A DNA stretch of 64,000 bases from Paraburkholderia saeva (GCF_907164555.1 NZ_CAJQZC010000011.1:109651-173650); one strand, 5' to 3'; counted from the stretch's first letter, positions 43,083-59,552 are shown. Numbers and translations are program-made. Notes: generated by a model from the letters alone, not told the origin.

Positions 43083-44273
43083 TTACTCGAGGATCTTTGC
43101 AACGACACCGGCGCCGACGGTACGGCCACCTTCACGGATGGCGAAGCGCAGGCCTTCTTCCATCGCGATCGGGTTGATCAGCTTCACCGTGATCGACACG
43201 TTGTCGCCCGGCATGACCATTTCCTTGTCCTTCGGCAGCTCGATCGAGCCCGTCACGTCCGTCGTACGGAAGTAGAACTGCGGACGGTAGTTGTTGAAGA
43301 ACGGCGTATGACGGCCGCCTTCGTCCTTGCTCAGCACGTACACTTCAGCCGTGAAATGCGTGTGCGGGTTGATCGAACCCGGCTTGGCCAGCACCTGGCC
43401 ACGCTCCACGTCTTCACGCTTCGTGCCGCGCAGCAGGATGCCCACGTTGTCGCCTGCCTGACCCTGGTCGAGCAGCTTGCGGAACATTTCCACGCCCGTG
43501 CACGTCGTCTTCACCGTCGGCTTGATACCGACGATTTCGATTTCTTCGCCGACCTTCACGACGCCGCGCTCAACGCGACCCGTCACCACCGTGCCGCGAC
43601 CCGAGATCGAGAACACGTCTTCCACCGGCATCAGGAACGCGCCATCCACCGCGCGCTCCGGCGTCGGGATGTACGTGTCCAGCGCGTCGGCCAGGTTCAT
43701 GATCGCCACTTCGCCCAGCTCGCCCGTGTCGCCTTCCAGCGCCAGCTTGGCCGAACCCTTGATGATCGGCGTGTCGTCGCCCGGGAAGTCGTACTTCGAC
43801 AGAAGCTCGCGCACTTCCATTTCGACCAGCTCCAGCAGCTCGGCGTCGTCCACCATGTCGCACTTGTTCAGGAACACGATGATGTACGGAACGCCAACCT
43901 GACGCGCCAGCAGGATGTGCTCACGCGTTTGCGGCATCGGGCCGTCAGCGGCCGAGCACACCAGGATCGCGCCGTCCATCTGCGCTGCGCCCGTGATCAT
44001 GTTCTTCACATAGTCAGCGTGGCCCGGGCAGTCGACGTGTGCGTAGTGGCGGTTCGCCGTTTCGTACTCAACGTGCGCCGTGTTGATCGTGATACCACGC
44101 GCCTTTTCTTCCGGCGCCGCATCGATCTGGTCGTATGCCTTCGCTTCGCCGCCAAACTTCTTGGTCAGCACCGTCGTGATCGCTGCCGTCAGCGTGGTCT
44201 TGCCGTGGTCAACGTGACCGATCGTGCCGACGTTCACGTGCGGCTTGGTCCGTTCGAATTTACCTTTAGCCAT
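43083..44273 (-). CDS. tuf: Elongation factor Tu (copy 1, str operon)
   Basis: 396 aa. Delivers aminoacyl-tRNA to the ribosome with GTP. G motifs: GHVDHGKTT, DCPGH, NKCD; GRVERG and the domain III tRNA-binding part are complete. The protein is identical to the copy at 62258-63448, with only a handful of silent base differences, several clustered in the first ten codons. It lies between fusA and rpsJ. Confidence 0.99.
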   Translation of the reverse strand: MAKGKFERTKPHVNVGTIGHVDHGKTTLTAAITTVLTKKFGGEAKAYDQIDAAPEEKARGITINTAHVEYETANRHYAHVDCPGHADYVKNMITGAAQMDGAILVCSAADGPMPQTREHILLARQVGVPYIIVFLNKCDMVDDAELLELVEMEVRELLSKYDFPGDDTPIIKGSAKLALEGDTGELGEVAIMNLADALDTYIPTPERAVDGAFLMPVEDVFSISGRGTVVTGRVERGVVKVGEEIEIVGIKPTVKTTCTGVEMFRKLLDQGQAGDNVGILLRGTKREDVERGQVLAKPGSINPHTHFTAEVYVLSKDEGGRHTPFFNNYRPQFYFRTTDVTGSIELPKDKEMVMPGDNVSITVKLINPIAMEEGLRFAIREGGRTVGAGVVAKILE

Positions 44274-44321
44274 GTTTCTCTTCTTTCAAAAAAGTTGATC
44301 GTTGAATGACTTGCCGCGCGA

Positions 44322-46424
<2,103 letters not shown>

Positions 46425-46445
46425 TTTGATCCTCTATTGGGATAA

Positions 46446-46515
46446 CGCGATGCGAGAAAATACCCATCGCGCTGTAACACAAACGGGCGAGGCGCTTTGT
46501 AAGCGCACCCGCCCG
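46446..46515 (-). promoter_or_regulatory. Two hairpins in the rpsG-fusA gap
   Basis: CGCGATG/CATCGCG (46446-46452 with 46465-46471) is close to the fusA start. A larger imperfect hairpin (46484-46515; CGGGCG/CGCCCG plus GCGC/GCGC) is followed on the minus strand by TTTGTGTT. They could be an S7 target, a processing site or an attenuator; the sequence does not decide. Confidence 0.35.
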
Positions 46516-46557
46516 GAATTTCTTTCCGCTTTTCCTGCTAACCCGGGGTCGGGAAGC

Positions 46558-47028
46558 TTAGAAACGGAAATGCGAGAACGCCTTGTTGGCTTCTGCCATC
46601 CGGTGAACTTCGTCGCGCTTCTTCATCGCGCCGCCACGGCCTTCTGCCGCTTCGGAAAGTTCACCTGCCAGACGCAGGGCCATCGACTTCTCGCTGCGCT
46701 TCTTCGCAGCCTCACGCAGCCAACGCATCGCCAATGCCATACGACGCGACGGACGCACTTCGACCGGAACCTGATAGTTCGCACCACCAACGCGACGGCT
46801 CTTCACTTCGACCACCGGCTTCACGTTGTTGAGCGCTACCGTGAACACTTCCAGCGGGTCCTTGCCACCCTTGGTCTGGATCTGTTCAAAAGCGCCGTAC
46901 ACGATGCGCTCAGCAACCGACTTCTTGCCGGACAGCATCAGCACGTTCATGAACTTGGCTACATCTACGTTACCGAACTTCGGATCCGGCAACACTTCCC
47001 GCTTGGGGACTTCGCGACGACGCGGCAT
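46558..47028 (-). CDS. rpsG: 30S ribosomal protein S7
   Basis: 156 aa. MPRRREVPKREVLPDPKFGNVDVAKFMNVLM start and the VGGANYQVPVEVRPSRR beta hairpin at the E site are conserved. Head assembly initiator and, in E. coli, str-operon repressor. 180 bp separate it from rpsL. Confidence 0.99.
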   Translation of the reverse strand: MPRRREVPKREVLPDPKFGNVDVAKFMNVLMLSGKKSVAERIVYGAFEQIQTKGGKDPLEVFTVALNNVKPVVEVKSRRVGGANYQVPVEVRPSRRMALAMRWLREAAKKRSEKSMALRLAGELSEAAEGRGGAMKKRDEVHRMAEANKAFSHFRF

Positions 47029-47208
47029 GTTTCTTCCTTTACTTTTTCAGTTGGAGCTCTGCTGAGCCCCGCGGCCACCAACTAACCCGATTCATCTCTA
47101 ACGACTTACCAGCCTGGTCGGGTGACCACTTACTCGACAGCACCGGCGAATCCGGCACCACCGCTATTACCGCCTTTTAAGGCGACCTGAAACTACTCGA
47201 CCGGCTAC

Positions 47209-47589
47209 TTACTTGCCAGCCTTGGCACGCTTCGCACCGTACTTCGAGCGAGCCTGCTTGCGATCCTTGACGCCCTGGGTATCCAGCGAGCCGCGAACCA
47301 TGTGGTAACGCACACCCGGCAAGTCCTTCACACGACCGCCGCGAATCAGCACGACCGAGTGTTCCTGCAGGTTGTGGCCTTCACCACCGATGTACGAAAT
47401 AACTTCGAAGCCGTTCGTCAGGCGCACCTTGGCGACCTTACGAAGTGCCGAGTTCGGCTTCTTCGGCGTCGTGGTGTACACACGGGTGCACACGCCGCGA
47501 CGCTGGGGGCAGTCCTGCAAGGCCGGGCTCTTGCTCTTCACAGTTTCCGAAGCGCGGCCTTTGCGAACCAGTTGATTGATGGTTGGCAT
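47209..47589 (-). CDS. rpsL: 30S ribosomal protein S12
   Basis: 126 aa. Decoding-centre protein. The streptomycin-determining lysines are wild type (TPKKPNSALRK and RGGRVKDLPGVRYH), predicting sensitivity at this locus. Ends in the usual RSKYGAKRAKAGK. Confidence 0.99.
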   Translation of the reverse strand: MPTINQLVRKGRASETVKSKSPALQDCPQRRGVCTRVYTTTPKKPNSALRKVAKVRLTNGFEVISYIGGEGHNLQEHSVVLIRGGRVKDLPGVRYHMVRGSLDTQGVKDRKQARSKYGAKRAKAGK

Positions 47590-47728
47590 TGTTTATTCCT
47601 GAAATTGAACAAAATCGACGCAATCATTTCCGGGCAAAGCAGAAACGATTGCGAATCGAACTCCGAAACCCTGATGCCATGGCGCAGATTGACTCCGCGT
47701 GCAGGCATTCCAAGAACCGGAACCTAGC

Positions 47729-47758
47729 ATAATATTCCGAAAATGCTAAGGGAGTCAA
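47729..47758 (-). promoter_or_regulatory. Sigma-70 promoter of the str operon
   Basis: Minus strand TTGACT (47753-47758), 18-bp spacer, TATTAT (47729-47734). It lies about 140 bp upstream of rpsL, directly behind the recQ stop, and matches consensus well. Confidence 0.8.
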
Positions 47759-47799
47759 CAGCTTGCGAAGTCCCGCGCCCGCGCCGGCGACGCAAAGCG

Positions 47800-49647
47800 T
47801 CAGTCCGCAGCGACGACTTCGAGCAGTTCTTCGCCAAAACGGTCGAGCTTGCGTACGCCCATGCCCGGAATATGACGAAGATCCTCGATCGTGTCCGGGC
47901 TGCTGCGGGCAATTTCCGCGAGCGTCGCATCGTGGAAGATGACGTAGGCGGGCACGCCATCGCTCTTTGCCGTTTCCGTACGCCACGTGCGCAGTCGCTC
48001 CCAGCGGGCACGCTCTCGCGGCCCCATGCCGAGGGTCGGATCGGCGCGCTCGCTGGTGCGTCCCGACGACTGACGCGTACGCGTCGGTTTCACGTAGCGG
48101 CGCAACGTGACCTGCTGCTCGCCCTTCAGCACTGCCTTGCTTGCTTCGGTGAGGACAAGCGATCCATAGCCCTGATGGTCCACGGTCAGGAACCCAAAGG
48201 CGACGAGTTGCCGGAAAATCGCCCGCCACTCGGGCTCCGATAGCGCCGCACCAATCCCGAACGTACTCAGCTTTTCGTGGCCGCGCTGCAGGATCTTTTC
48301 ACTGCGGTTACCGCGCAGGATGTCGATCAGATGACCCGCTCCGAAATGAAAACCGCTCGCGCGTTGCGCCCGGAACACGCACGAAAGCGCCATTTGCGCC
48401 TCGCGCGTCGCATCCCATGATGCCGGCGGTTCGATACAGGTATCGCAGTTGCCACACGGCTGACTGGATTCGCCGAAGTAGGCGAGCAGCCGCACGCGGC
48501 GGCAGGACGCCGTCTCGCAAAGCCCCAGCAACGCATCGAGCTTGCCGGTCTGCACCCGTTTGTGGGCCTCGTCCGCGTCGGATTCATCGATCATCTTGCG
48601 TTGCTGCACGACGTCGCCAAGGCCGTACGCCATCCACGCATTCGCGGGCATGCCATCGCGACCCGCGCGGCCCGTTTCCTGGTAATAGCCTTCGACGCTT
48701 TTCGGCAGATCCATGTGTGCGACAAAACGCACGTCCGGCTTATCGATACCCATGCCGAATGCGATCGTCGCGCACATCACGATTCCTTCTTCGCGCTGGA
48801 ACATCTCCTGATGCTTTTGCCGTATCTCGAATTCCATCCCTGCGTGATACGGCAGCGCCCGCACGCCCTGCCCCTTGAGCCATTCGGCAGTTTCCTCGAC
48901 CTTCCGACGCGACAGGCAATACACGACGCCGGCGTCCGTCGTGCCGTCCGCTCGCGAATGCTCGGCACGGATGAAATCGAGCAATTGCGCGCGCGCGTTG
49001 TCCTTTTCGGCAATGCGATAACGGATATTCGGCCGGTCAAAACTGGACACGAAGATGCGGGCGTCGTCGAGGGCGAGGTTGTGGACGATTTCATCGCGGG
49101 TGATCGCATCGGCGGTTGCCGTCAGGGCAATGCGCGGCACCGTCGGGAAGCGCTCGTGCAACACCGACAACTGGATATATTCTGGCCGGAAATCGTGACC
49201 CCATTGCGATACGCAATGCGCTTCGTCAATCGCGAAAAGGCCGATGCGTGAGCGCTCGAGCAATTCGAGAAAACGAGGTGTCATCAGGCGTTCCGGCGCG
49301 ACGTAGAGCAGATCGATCTCGCCGTCGCGCAGCGCGCGCTCGGTCGCAGCCGCCTCGGCGCCGGACAGCGTGGAGTTCAGATACGCGGCGCGAACGCCGA
49401 CCTCCTTCAGCGCGGCAACCTGATCCTGCATCAGTGCGATCAGGGGCGACACGACGATGCCGGCGCCAAAACCTGCCTCGCGCCTGACGAGCGAAGGAAT
49501 CTGGTAACACAACGACTTGCCGCCGCCCGTTGGCATCAACACCAGGGAATCGCCCCCCGCAGCGACGTGTTCGACGATCTCGCCCTGCTGCCCGCGAAAA
49601 GCGGGATAACCAAAAACTTCGTTGAGAATTTCGAGCGAACGGGACAT
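47800..49647 (-). CDS. recQ: ATP-dependent DNA helicase RecQ
   Basis: 615 aa. 3'-5' superfamily 2 helicase in the RecF repair pathway. Walker A PTGGGKS (39-45), DEAH box, the aromatic loop around SQWGHDFRPEY, and motif VI QETGRAGRDG. The zinc-binding RQC region has the Cys residues in SCRRVRLLAYFG...CGNCDTC. The C-terminal HRDC domain is at about 535-612. It is inserted between rpoC and rpsL, which usually adjoin in bacteria. Confidence 0.97.
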   Translation of the reverse strand: MSRSLEILNEVFGYPAFRGQQGEIVEHVAAGGDSLVLMPTGGGKSLCYQIPSLVRREAGFGAGIVVSPLIALMQDQVAALKEVGVRAAYLNSTLSGAEAAATERALRDGEIDLLYVAPERLMTPRFLELLERSRIGLFAIDEAHCVSQWGHDFRPEYIQLSVLHERFPTVPRIALTATADAITRDEIVHNLALDDARIFVSSFDRPNIRYRIAEKDNARAQLLDFIRAEHSRADGTTDAGVVYCLSRRKVEETAEWLKGQGVRALPYHAGMEFEIRQKHQEMFQREEGIVMCATIAFGMGIDKPDVRFVAHMDLPKSVEGYYQETGRAGRDGMPANAWMAYGLGDVVQQRKMIDESDADEAHKRVQTGKLDALLGLCETASCRRVRLLAYFGESSQPCGNCDTCIEPPASWDATREAQMALSCVFRAQRASGFHFGAGHLIDILRGNRSEKILQRGHEKLSTFGIGAALSEPEWRAIFRQLVAFGFLTVDHQGYGSLVLTEASKAVLKGEQQVTLRRYVKPTRTRQSSGRTSERADPTLGMGPRERARWERLRTWRTETAKSDGVPAYVIFHDATLAEIARSSPDTIEDLRHIPGMGVRKLDRFGEELLEVVAAD

Positions 49648-49804
49648 TTAACAGGGCAGATTAATAGGGCGGAGACAGAGACAGAAACAGGAAGAAAATC
49701 AGCGCGATGGCGTGCACACGAATTTTACCAACGCATTCGGGTTACGCCCGATCGATGTTGCAACGTTAGCCATCCGGCCGGCCCAAAAGCCCTGAATACA
49801 CGCG

Positions 49805-49838
49805 AAAAAAAAGCCGCCCAGTCGAAACTGGACGGCTT
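49805..49838 (-). terminator. Rho-independent terminator of rpoBC
   Basis: A 12-bp stem with one U-G wobble (49811-49822 with 49827-49838), a 4-nt loop, and eight or more T on the minus strand. It lies 40 bp after the rpoC stop. Confidence 0.93.
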
Positions 49839-49877
49839 TGCAGGCTGACAGCCCAGGCGGCTTGCGCCGCGCTGAAC

Positions 49878-52800
49878 TTATTCGCCTGAGTGCTGCTGTT
49901 CGGCTGCCGGGGTTTCCGGCGTACCGAATTCGAACGACTCTTCCGCTGCGATCTGGTCGAAACGCTCGCGGTCGGACAGTTCCTTGCTCTTGCGTGCCTT
50001 GTGGAACGCGAGACCGGTACCCGCCGGAATCAGACGGCCGACAATCACGTTTTCCTTCAGCCCGCGCAGATCGTCGCGCTTGCCCATGATCGCCGCTTCG
50101 GTCAGCACGCGAGTCGTTTCCTGGAACGACGCCGCAGAGATGAACGAATCGGTCGACAGCGACGCCTTCGTGATACCGAGCAGCACGTTTTCGTACGTTG
50201 CCGGACGCTTGTCTTCCGCGATCATCCGGTCGTTCTCGTCGAGCATGTCCGACCGCTCAACCTGTTCGCCCGGGATGAAACGCGTATCGCCGTTGTCCGA
50301 AATCTGCACACGGCGCAGCATCTGACGAACAATCACTTCAATGTGCTTGTCGTTGATCTTCACGCCCTGCAGACGGTACACGTCCTGCACTTCGTCCACG
50401 ATGTAACGCGACAGCGCCTCGATACCCTGCAGACGCAGGATGTCGTGCGGATCCGCCGGCCCGTCGACGATCATTTCGCCCTTGTTGACGACCTGACCAT
50501 CGTGCACCAGAACCTGCTTTTCCTTCGCGATCAGGAACTCGTGCTGGTTGCCCTCGAGGTCCGTGATAACGAGACGTTGCTTGCCCTTCGTGTCCTTGCC
50601 GAACGACGTCGTGCCCGTGACTTCCGCCAGAATGCCGGCGTCCTTCGGCGAGCGCGCTTCGAACAGTTCGGCCACACGCGGCAGACCACCGGTAATGTCA
50701 CGCGTCTTCTGCGATTCAACCGGGATCCGTGCGAGCACTTCACCGACCTGCACCTGCTGACCGTCCTTCACGGTGATCAGAGCGCCGACCTGGAAGCCGA
50801 TCTGCACCGAGTGTTCGGTGTTCGGGATCTTGACTTCCTCGCCGCTCGCATCGAGCAGTTTCACCTGCGGACGCACGCTCTTCGAAGCCTGCGAGCCACG
50901 ACGCTTCACGTCGATCACGACCAGGGTCGAAAGACCGGTCACGTCATCGATCTGCTTCGCGACCGTCACGCCTTCCTCGACGTTTTCGAACTTCACCGTA
51001 CCGCCCCACTCGGTGATGATCGGACGCGTCAGCGGATCCCACGTGGCCAGCTGCGTGCCTGCCTTGATCTGCGCGCCGTCGAGCTGCAACAGCGTGGCGC
51101 CGTACGGCACCTTGTGACGTTCACGCTCACGACCGTGGTCGTCAGTGATCATTGCTTCGCCCGAACGCGAGATGACGATCTGCTCGCCCTTCGCGTTGGT
51201 GACGTAACGCATCGTCGCCGTGAAACGCACCGTACCGTTCGACTTCGCTTCAACCGACGAAGCCACCGCCGCACGCGATGCCGCACCACCAATGTGGAAC
51301 GTACGCATGGTCAGCTGCGTGCCCGGCTCACCGATCGATTGAGCAGCGATCACGCCGACTGCTTCACCGACGTTCACCGACGAGCCACGACCCAGGTCGC
51401 GACCGTAGCAGGCTGCGCACAGGCCGTAACGCGTTTCGCAGGTCAGCGGCGTGCGCACGCGCACTTCATCGATGCCGAGGCGTTCGATTTCTTCCACCGA
51501 GTCTTCGTCGAGCAGCGTGCCCGATTCGTACAGCGTTTCCTGCGTTTCCGGATTGACGACGTCCGCCACCGCAACGCGACCGAGAATACGATCACGCAGC
51601 GCTTCGACGACTTCACCGCCTTCAACCAGCGCCTTCATGGCGACGCCGTTCGACGTACCGCAATCGTCCTCGACCACGACCAGATCCTGCGTCACGTCGA
51701 CGAGACGACGCGTCAGGTAACCCGAGTTAGCCGTCTTCAGTGCCGTATCAGCCAGACCCTTACGTGCACCGTGGGTCGAGATGAAGTACTGCAACACGTT
51801 CAGGCCTTCACGGAAGTTCGCCGTAATCGGCGTCTCGATGATCGAGCCGTCCGGCTTCGCCATCAGGCCACGCATACCGGCCAGCTGACGAATCTGCACT
51901 GCGGAGCCGCGAGCGCCCGAATCGGCCATCATGTAGATCGAGTTGAACGATTCCTGGCGCGTTTCCTTGCCGTCGCGATCCGTGACCGGTTCCGTCGACA
52001 GCTGCTCCATCATCGCCTTGCCGACCGCTTCCGACGTTGCCGACCAGATGTCGACCACGTTGTTGTAGCGTTCCTGCGCGGTGACGAGACCCGACATGTA
52101 CTGACGGTCGTATTCCTTCACCTTCTTTGCGGCGTCGCCGACGATGGTTTCCTTCTGCGGCGGCACGAGCATGTCGTCGACGCAGATCGAGATACCAGCA
52201 CGCGTTGCCAGACGGAAACCCGACTGCATCAACTGGTCGGCGAAAATCACCGTTTCGCGCAGACCGCACTTGCGGAATGCCGTGTTGATGAGGCGCGAGA
52301 TTTCCTTCTTCTTCAGCGGCTTGTTCAGCACCGAGAACGGCAGTCCCGGCGGAAGGATTTCCGACAGGATCGAACGGCCGACGGTCGTCGCATACAGCGT
52401 GATCTTCGGCACGAACTTCGGTGCGCCTTCCGACGTGTCTTCGTTGTGGACCATTTCCGTGATCCGCACGTTGACGCGCGAGGCCAGCTCGACTTCCTTG
52501 TTCTCGTACGCACGCAGCGCTTCCGACACGCCCGTGAATGTCAGGCCTTCGCCCTTGCCGTTCACCGCTTCACGCGTCGCGTAATACAGGCCGAGCACGA
52601 TATCCTGCGACGGCACGATGGACGGATCGCCGTTGGCCGGGAACAGGACGTTGTTCGACGCCAGCATCAGCGTGCGCGCTTCCATCTGCGCTTCGAGCGA
52701 CAGCGGAACGTGAACAGCCATCTGGTCACCGTCAAAGTCGGCGTTGAACGCCGCGCAGACGAGCGGGTGCAGCTGGATCGCCTTACCTTCGATCAGCACC

Positions 52801-54116
52801 GGCTCGAAAGCCTGAATGCCCAGACGGTGAAGCGTCGGCGCACGGTTCAGCATGACCGGATGTTCGCGAATGACCTCTTCGAGAATGTCCCACACCACCG
52901 GCGTCTGGTTCTCGACTTCCTTCTTCGCAGCCTTGATGGTGGTAGCGACACCCATCACTTCCAGCTTGTTGAAGATGAACGGCTTGAACAGTTCGAGCGC
53001 CATCAGCTTCGGCAGACCGCACTGATGCAGCTTGAGCGTCGGGCCGACCACGATGACCGAACGGCCCGAGTAGTCGACGCGCTTACCCAAAAGGTTCTGA
53101 CGGAAACGACCGCCCTTACCCTTGATCATGTCGGCGAGCGACTTCAGCGGACGCTTGTTCGCACCCGTCATGGCCTTGCCACGACGACCGTTGTCGAGCA
53201 GCGAATCGACGGCTTCCTGCAGCATCCGCTTTTCGTTGCGGACGATGATTTCAGGCGCCTTCAGTTCGAGCAGACGCTTCAACCGGTTGTTACGGTTGAT
53301 GACGCGACGATACAGGTCGTTCAGGTCCGACGTCGCGAAACGGCCGCCATCCAGCGGCACCAGCGGACGCAGTTCCGGCGGCAGCACCGGCAGCACTTCG
53401 AGCACCATCCAGTCAGGCTTGATGCCCGAACGCTGGAATGCCTCGAGCACTTTCAGGCGCTTCGCGTACTTCTTGATCTTCGCTTCCGAACCCGTGTTCT
53501 TGAGTTCGGTACGGAGCATTTCGACCTGTTCGTCGATGTTGATCGCGCGCAGCAGCTCGCGAACGCCTTCCGCGCCCATTTCGGCACGGAATTCGTCACC
53601 GTACTCTTCGACCTTGTTGTAGTAATCCTCTTCCGTCATGATCTGCCGCGCTTTCAGCGGCGTCATGCCCGGATCGATCACCACGTATGCTTCGAAGTAC
53701 AGCACGCGTTCGATGTCGCGCAGCGTCATGTCGAGCACCATGCCCAGACGCGACGGCAGCGACTTCAGGAACCAGATGTGCGCAACCGGCGAGGCCAGTT
53801 CGATGTGGCCCATCCGTTCGCGACGCACCTTCGCCAGCGTGACTTCAACGCCGCACTTCTCGCAGATCACGCCGCGGTGCTTCAGGCGCTTGTACTTGCC
53901 GCACAGGCATTCGTAGTCCTTGATCGGCCCGAAAATCTTCGCGCAGAACAGACCATCGCGTTCCGGCTTGAACGTCCGGTAGTTGATGGTTTCCGGCTTC
54001 TTCACTTCACCGAACGACCACGAACGGATCTTGTCTGGCGAGGCCAGACCGATCTTGATCGCGTCAAAAACTTCTTCTTGTTGGACTTGCTTGAATAGAT
54101 CGAGCAGAGCTTTCAT
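49878..54116 (-). CDS. rpoC: RNA polymerase beta' subunit
   Basis: 1412 aa. N-terminal zinc finger Cys70, Cys72, Cys85, Cys88. The catalytic Mg site NADFDGDQMAVH is near residue 460; the bridge helix and trigger loop region follow, and a second zinc site includes CETRYGLCAACYG. Complete, 21 bp after rpoB. Confidence 0.99.
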   Translation of the reverse strand: MKALLDLFKQVQQEEVFDAIKIGLASPDKIRSWSFGEVKKPETINYRTFKPERDGLFCAKIFGPIKDYECLCGKYKRLKHRGVICEKCGVEVTLAKVRRERMGHIELASPVAHIWFLKSLPSRLGMVLDMTLRDIERVLYFEAYVVIDPGMTPLKARQIMTEEDYYNKVEEYGDEFRAEMGAEGVRELLRAINIDEQVEMLRTELKNTGSEAKIKKYAKRLKVLEAFQRSGIKPDWMVLEVLPVLPPELRPLVPLDGGRFATSDLNDLYRRVINRNNRLKRLLELKAPEIIVRNEKRMLQEAVDSLLDNGRRGKAMTGANKRPLKSLADMIKGKGGRFRQNLLGKRVDYSGRSVIVVGPTLKLHQCGLPKLMALELFKPFIFNKLEVMGVATTIKAAKKEVENQTPVVWDILEEVIREHPVMLNRAPTLHRLGIQAFEPVLIEGKAIQLHPLVCAAFNADFDGDQMAVHVPLSLEAQMEARTLMLASNNVLFPANGDPSIVPSQDIVLGLYYATREAVNGKGEGLTFTGVSEALRAYENKEVELASRVNVRITEMVHNEDTSEGAPKFVPKITLYATTVGRSILSEILPPGLPFSVLNKPLKKKEISRLINTAFRKCGLRETVIFADQLMQSGFRLATRAGISICVDDMLVPPQKETIVGDAAKKVKEYDRQYMSGLVTAQERYNNVVDIWSATSEAVGKAMMEQLSTEPVTDRDGKETRQESFNSIYMMADSGARGSAVQIRQLAGMRGLMAKPDGSIIETPITANFREGLNVLQYFISTHGARKGLADTALKTANSGYLTRRLVDVTQDLVVVEDDCGTSNGVAMKALVEGGEVVEALRDRILGRVAVADVVNPETQETLYESGTLLDEDSVEEIERLGIDEVRVRTPLTCETRYGLCAACYGRDLGRGSSVNVGEAVGVIAAQSIGEPGTQLTMRTFHIGGAASRAAVASSVEAKSNGTVRFTATMRYVTNAKGEQIVISRSGEAMITDDHGRERERHKVPYGATLLQLDGAQIKAGTQLATWDPLTRPIITEWGGTVKFENVEEGVTVAKQIDDVTGLSTLVVIDVKRRGSQASKSVRPQVKLLDASGEEVKIPNTEHSVQIGFQVGALITVKDGQQVQVGEVLARIPVESQKTRDITGGLPRVAELFEARSPKDAGILAEVTGTTSFGKDTKGKQRLVITDLEGNQHEFLIAKEKQVLVHDGQVVNKGEMIVDGPADPHDILRLQGIEALSRYIVDEVQDVYRLQGVKINDKHIEVIVRQMLRRVQISDNGDTRFIPGEQVERSDMLDENDRMIAEDKRPATYENVLLGITKASLSTDSFISAASFQETTRVLTEAAIMGKRDDLRGLKENVIVGRLIPAGTGLAFHKARKSKELSDRERFDQIAAEESFEFGTPETPAAEQQHSGE

Positions 54117-54137
54117 TGCCTTCTCTCCGTAGTCCGA

Positions 54138-58244
<4,107 letters not shown>

Positions 58245-58569
58245 ACGATCTCCGAATCACGGCGGGCATTGTTGTCGAGGCAGGATACCTTGATGAGACA
58301 ACCCGAGTGTTCACCGACTGAGACCCGATGGCCGTCCGATGATGGCTTGAACGAGCCTGAAAGCTTGGTGGTTGGCCGCTACCAACCGCTGGCTGACGGC
58401 AGCGGATGCCTGTGTTGCCCGCTACCCGACCAAACTTGCCTTCTGCAGTCGCTTCAGAAGACAAAGAAAAACGCCAGTCAACGCTACCGAAGGGCGATTT
58501 TCTTTGGCTTCTGGGGCCGCATTCTTGCCGAAAACCATCGGCACGAACTTTGTCCCCAAAAAGCACAAA
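58245..58569 (-). other. rplL-rpoB intergenic leader (no gene)
   Basis: 325 bp between the rplL attenuator hairpin and rpoB. No coding potential on either strand beyond shadow frames. In E. coli the equivalent interval carries an RNase III processing hairpin. Here only short candidate stems are visible (for example GCCGAT...ATCGGC-type pairings around 58535), so I make no firm claim. Confidence 0.4.
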
Positions 58570-58598
58570 AAGGCCGGCGGTGGAAAACCGCCAGCCTT
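58565..58598 (-). terminator. Leaky terminator/attenuator after rplL
   Basis: A 12-bp stem with one U-G wobble (58570-58581 with 58587-58598), 5-nt loop, then TTTGTGCTTTTT on the minus strand, 19 bp after the rplL stop. This is where other bacteria have an attenuator that makes rpoBC transcription lower than rplJL. Confidence 0.8.
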
Positions 58599-58616
58599 CG
58601 CACAGCGCGCTGAAAC

Positions 58617-58991
58617 TTACTTGATTTCAGCCTTCGCGCCGGCTTCTTCCAGCTTCTTCTTGGCTTCTTCAGCAGCAGCCTTCGGTACCGATTCCTTAAC
58701 AGGCTTCGGTGCACCGTCGACCAGGTCCTTCGCTTCCTTCAGGCCGAGACCCGTCAGTTCACGAACAGCCTTAATGACCGAAACCTTGTTCGCGCCGACT
58801 TCCGTCAGGTTGACCGTGAATTCGGTTTGCTCTTCAGCAACGGCTGCAGCGCCGCCGCCTGCCGGGCCTGCCACTGCAACAGCAGCTGCCGACACGCCAA
58901 ACTTCTCTTCGAACGCCTTGACCAGTTCGTTCAGTTCCAGAACCGACATCGAGCTTACGGCTTCGAGGATGTCATCTTTTGCGATTGCCAT
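58617..58991 (-). CDS. rplL: 50S ribosomal protein L7/L12
   Basis: 124 aa. The N-terminal dimerisation helix (LEAVSSMSVLELNELVKAFEEKFGV) is followed by an Ala/Gly-rich hinge and the factor-binding C-terminal domain (VIKAVRELTGLGLKEAKDLVDGAPKPVKE). It binds L10 in multiple copies. Confidence 0.99.
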   Translation of the reverse strand: MAIAKDDILEAVSSMSVLELNELVKAFEEKFGVSAAAVAVAGPAGGGAAAVAEEQTEFTVNLTEVGANKVSVIKAVRELTGLGLKEAKDLVDGAPKPVKESVPKAAAEEAKKKLEEAGAKAEIK

Positions 58992-59054
58992 TTGAAATAC
59001 TCCTAAATTGAATTCGGATACAGCCAGCGATCAGTTACGCCCAACTGAAATGCG

Positions 59055-59552
59055 TTAAGCCGCTTCGCCTTGTTTCTTTTCAGCCAGCGCGGCCAGAGCG
59101 CGCGCGAAGCCGGAAACAGGTGCTTGCATAACGTAGAGCAGCTTGGAGAGCAGTTCTTCGCGGCTCGGAATGTTGGCAAGCGCTTGCACGCCAGCCTTGT
59201 CCATCACGTTGCCGTCAAAAGAACCAGCCTTGATGATCAACTTGTCATTGCCCTTCGCGAAGTCATTGACGACCTTCGCAGCAGCAATCGCATCTTCCGA
59301 GATGCCGTAGATCAACGGGCCAGTCATCTGCTCTGCCAGCGGAGCGAACGGGGTACCTTCGACAGCGCGACGCGCCAGCGTGTTCTTCAACACGCGCAGG
59401 TACACCTGTTGCTCACGCGCTTTCGCGCGCAGCTTGGTCAGATCGCCAACCGCAATCCCACGATACTCAGCCAGAACGACGGTCTGGGCTTTCGCGACTT
59501 GCGCGGAAACCTCAGCGACGACGGCCTGCTTACTTTCTTTGTTGAGTGGCAC
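59055..59552 (-). CDS. rplJ: 50S ribosomal protein L10
   Basis: 165 aa, GTG start at 59552 with GGAGG 6 nt upstream (VPLNKESKQAVVAEV); the longer frame has no site. Base of the stalk and, with L7/L12, autogenous repressor in E. coli. RGIAVGDLTKLRAKAREQQVYLRVLKNTLARRA is typical. Confidence 0.97.
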   Translation of the reverse strand: MPLNKESKQAVVAEVSAQVAKAQTVVLAEYRGIAVGDLTKLRAKAREQQVYLRVLKNTLARRAVEGTPFAPLAEQMTGPLIYGISEDAIAAAKVVNDFAKGNDKLIIKAGSFDGNVMDKAGVQALANIPSREELLSKLLYVMQAPVSGFARALAALAEKKQGEAA

